Source: Dendrolimus kikuchii
Taxonomy: Eukaryota; Arthropoda; Insecta; Lepidoptera; Lasiocampidae
Direction of reading: 5' to 3'
Assembly (NCBI GenBank): GCA_019925095.2
Contig: CM034405.1
Location: forward strand, 11,294,401 to 11,358,400
DNA: 64,000 bases
In this document: positions 63,430 through 64,000 of the stretch, one piece after another
How positions within the stretch are numbered: the first letter of the stretch is position 1
Layout: the number at the start of each line of letters is the position of its first letter
Notes under the pieces: generated by a model
Databases searched by the model: none
Told to the model about the DNA's origin: nothing
The model's input: the letters and a program-made list of their open reading frames with translations, nothing else
Program-made: the position numbers and the translations under genes

Positions 63430-64000
63430 CTAGGGATTGCCCTAGTATGGTTTTCAAGCCCGGGATTACGGGACATTTGATGCATAATCCCGGAATTCCG
63501 GGGCTATCCCGGGATTAGACTATTTGATGTCTATTTGGGCTTTCTATTTCTAATTGGCTCAAATGAAAAAAACTTGAGTAATTTTTTAAAAACATGTTTT
63601 TAATATTGTTGCACAGACAGGACAGATCACAAATCACAATATATTTAACAAAAAGACAAACCAAAAAATTTATTTATAATTTCGAAAATACAATCGCATA
63701 GATATTAAAGCATTTAATGTTTGATTTCCCAGCCTGCTTCGTAGGTTATTGCCAATATAAGCTCCAGTTGAAAACGCTCGCTATAGTTCTACACTGGTTG
63801 AAGGAATAAACAATAGATACTTATATGCTGTTTCTAAGTGATACTCACGAACACCTCCATTTTCAAACGTGCTCATTTCACGTCTAGAGGTCATTTTCAA
63901 GGCGCAAACGGACTACGGAATGTAAACTAGACCTGTTTGTGGCAATCTCGAAAATATTCTGACCTTTTCGGGGCCAGAAAACGTCCGGGATCCCGGGCTT
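63430..64000 (+). mobile_element. probable hAT-like element, left end, running off the window
   Basis: Starts TAGGGATTGCCCTAG at 63431, with CCCGGGATTACGGGAC-type subterminal repeats within the first 100 bases and again at the window end (CCGGGATCCCGGG). A TAGGGATTGC start with CCCGGGAT-rich subterminal DNA is typical of insect hAT elements from memory. No transposase frame is visible in the part present. Confidence 0.45.

Overview
This is nuclear DNA from a moth or butterfly (Lepidoptera). The background is AT-rich, the genes have spliced GT-AG introns, and the transposon load is typical of the order: Helitrons ending in CTAG, RTE and R1 LINEs, tRNA-headed SINEs with (TTA)n tails, mariner relatives and many small foldback elements. 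I see no bacterial-type genes, CRISPR array, rRNA or true tRNA gene.

Layout. A degraded LINE lies at about 1.1-1.9 kb. The plus-strand gene for PP4 regulatory subunit 3 (falafel/SMEK) runs from 3169 to 20665 in nine coding exons. Its introns hold two Helitrons, an RTE fragment, a dead DD82E mariner-superfamily transposon and several foldback elements. From 20.7 to 34.1 kb is intergenic DNA with LINE debris and small repeats. CFAP36 lies on the minus strand (42038 down to 34116, seven coding exons). Its second intron contains a Helitron carrying two other Helitrons at exact A|T sites. PIGH follows head-to-head on the plus strand (43212-47644, four exons), with a maT-like DD37D transposon in intron 1. 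From 47.7 to 59.7 kb is repeat-dominated DNA: an RTE 3' UTR, a long foldback element, a perfectly bounded hairpin MITE, a truncated R1-clade LINE, a Penelope-like GIY-YIG fragment and a tandem SINE-like pair. An unrecognised intronless gene is on the minus strand at 59807-60427. The first exon of a secreted insect allergen-related (G12/NSP-like) gene starts at 62907 and its remainder lies outside the window. A probable hAT end closes the window.

The host genes do not form one pathway. PP4R3 targets protein phosphatase 4, CFAP36 is an ARL3-linked ciliary protein, PIGH belongs to the first step of GPI-anchor synthesis, and the allergen-like protein is probably a gut-lumen protein. All three spliced genes were reconstructed exon by exon with consistent phase. 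I find no new multi-gene system. The most informative structures are in the mobile DNA: nested Helitrons with base-exact junctions, a Helitron-borne minisatellite present in two copies with different unit sequences, a family with a canonical E2F-like motif at its start, and several near-perfect palindromes.
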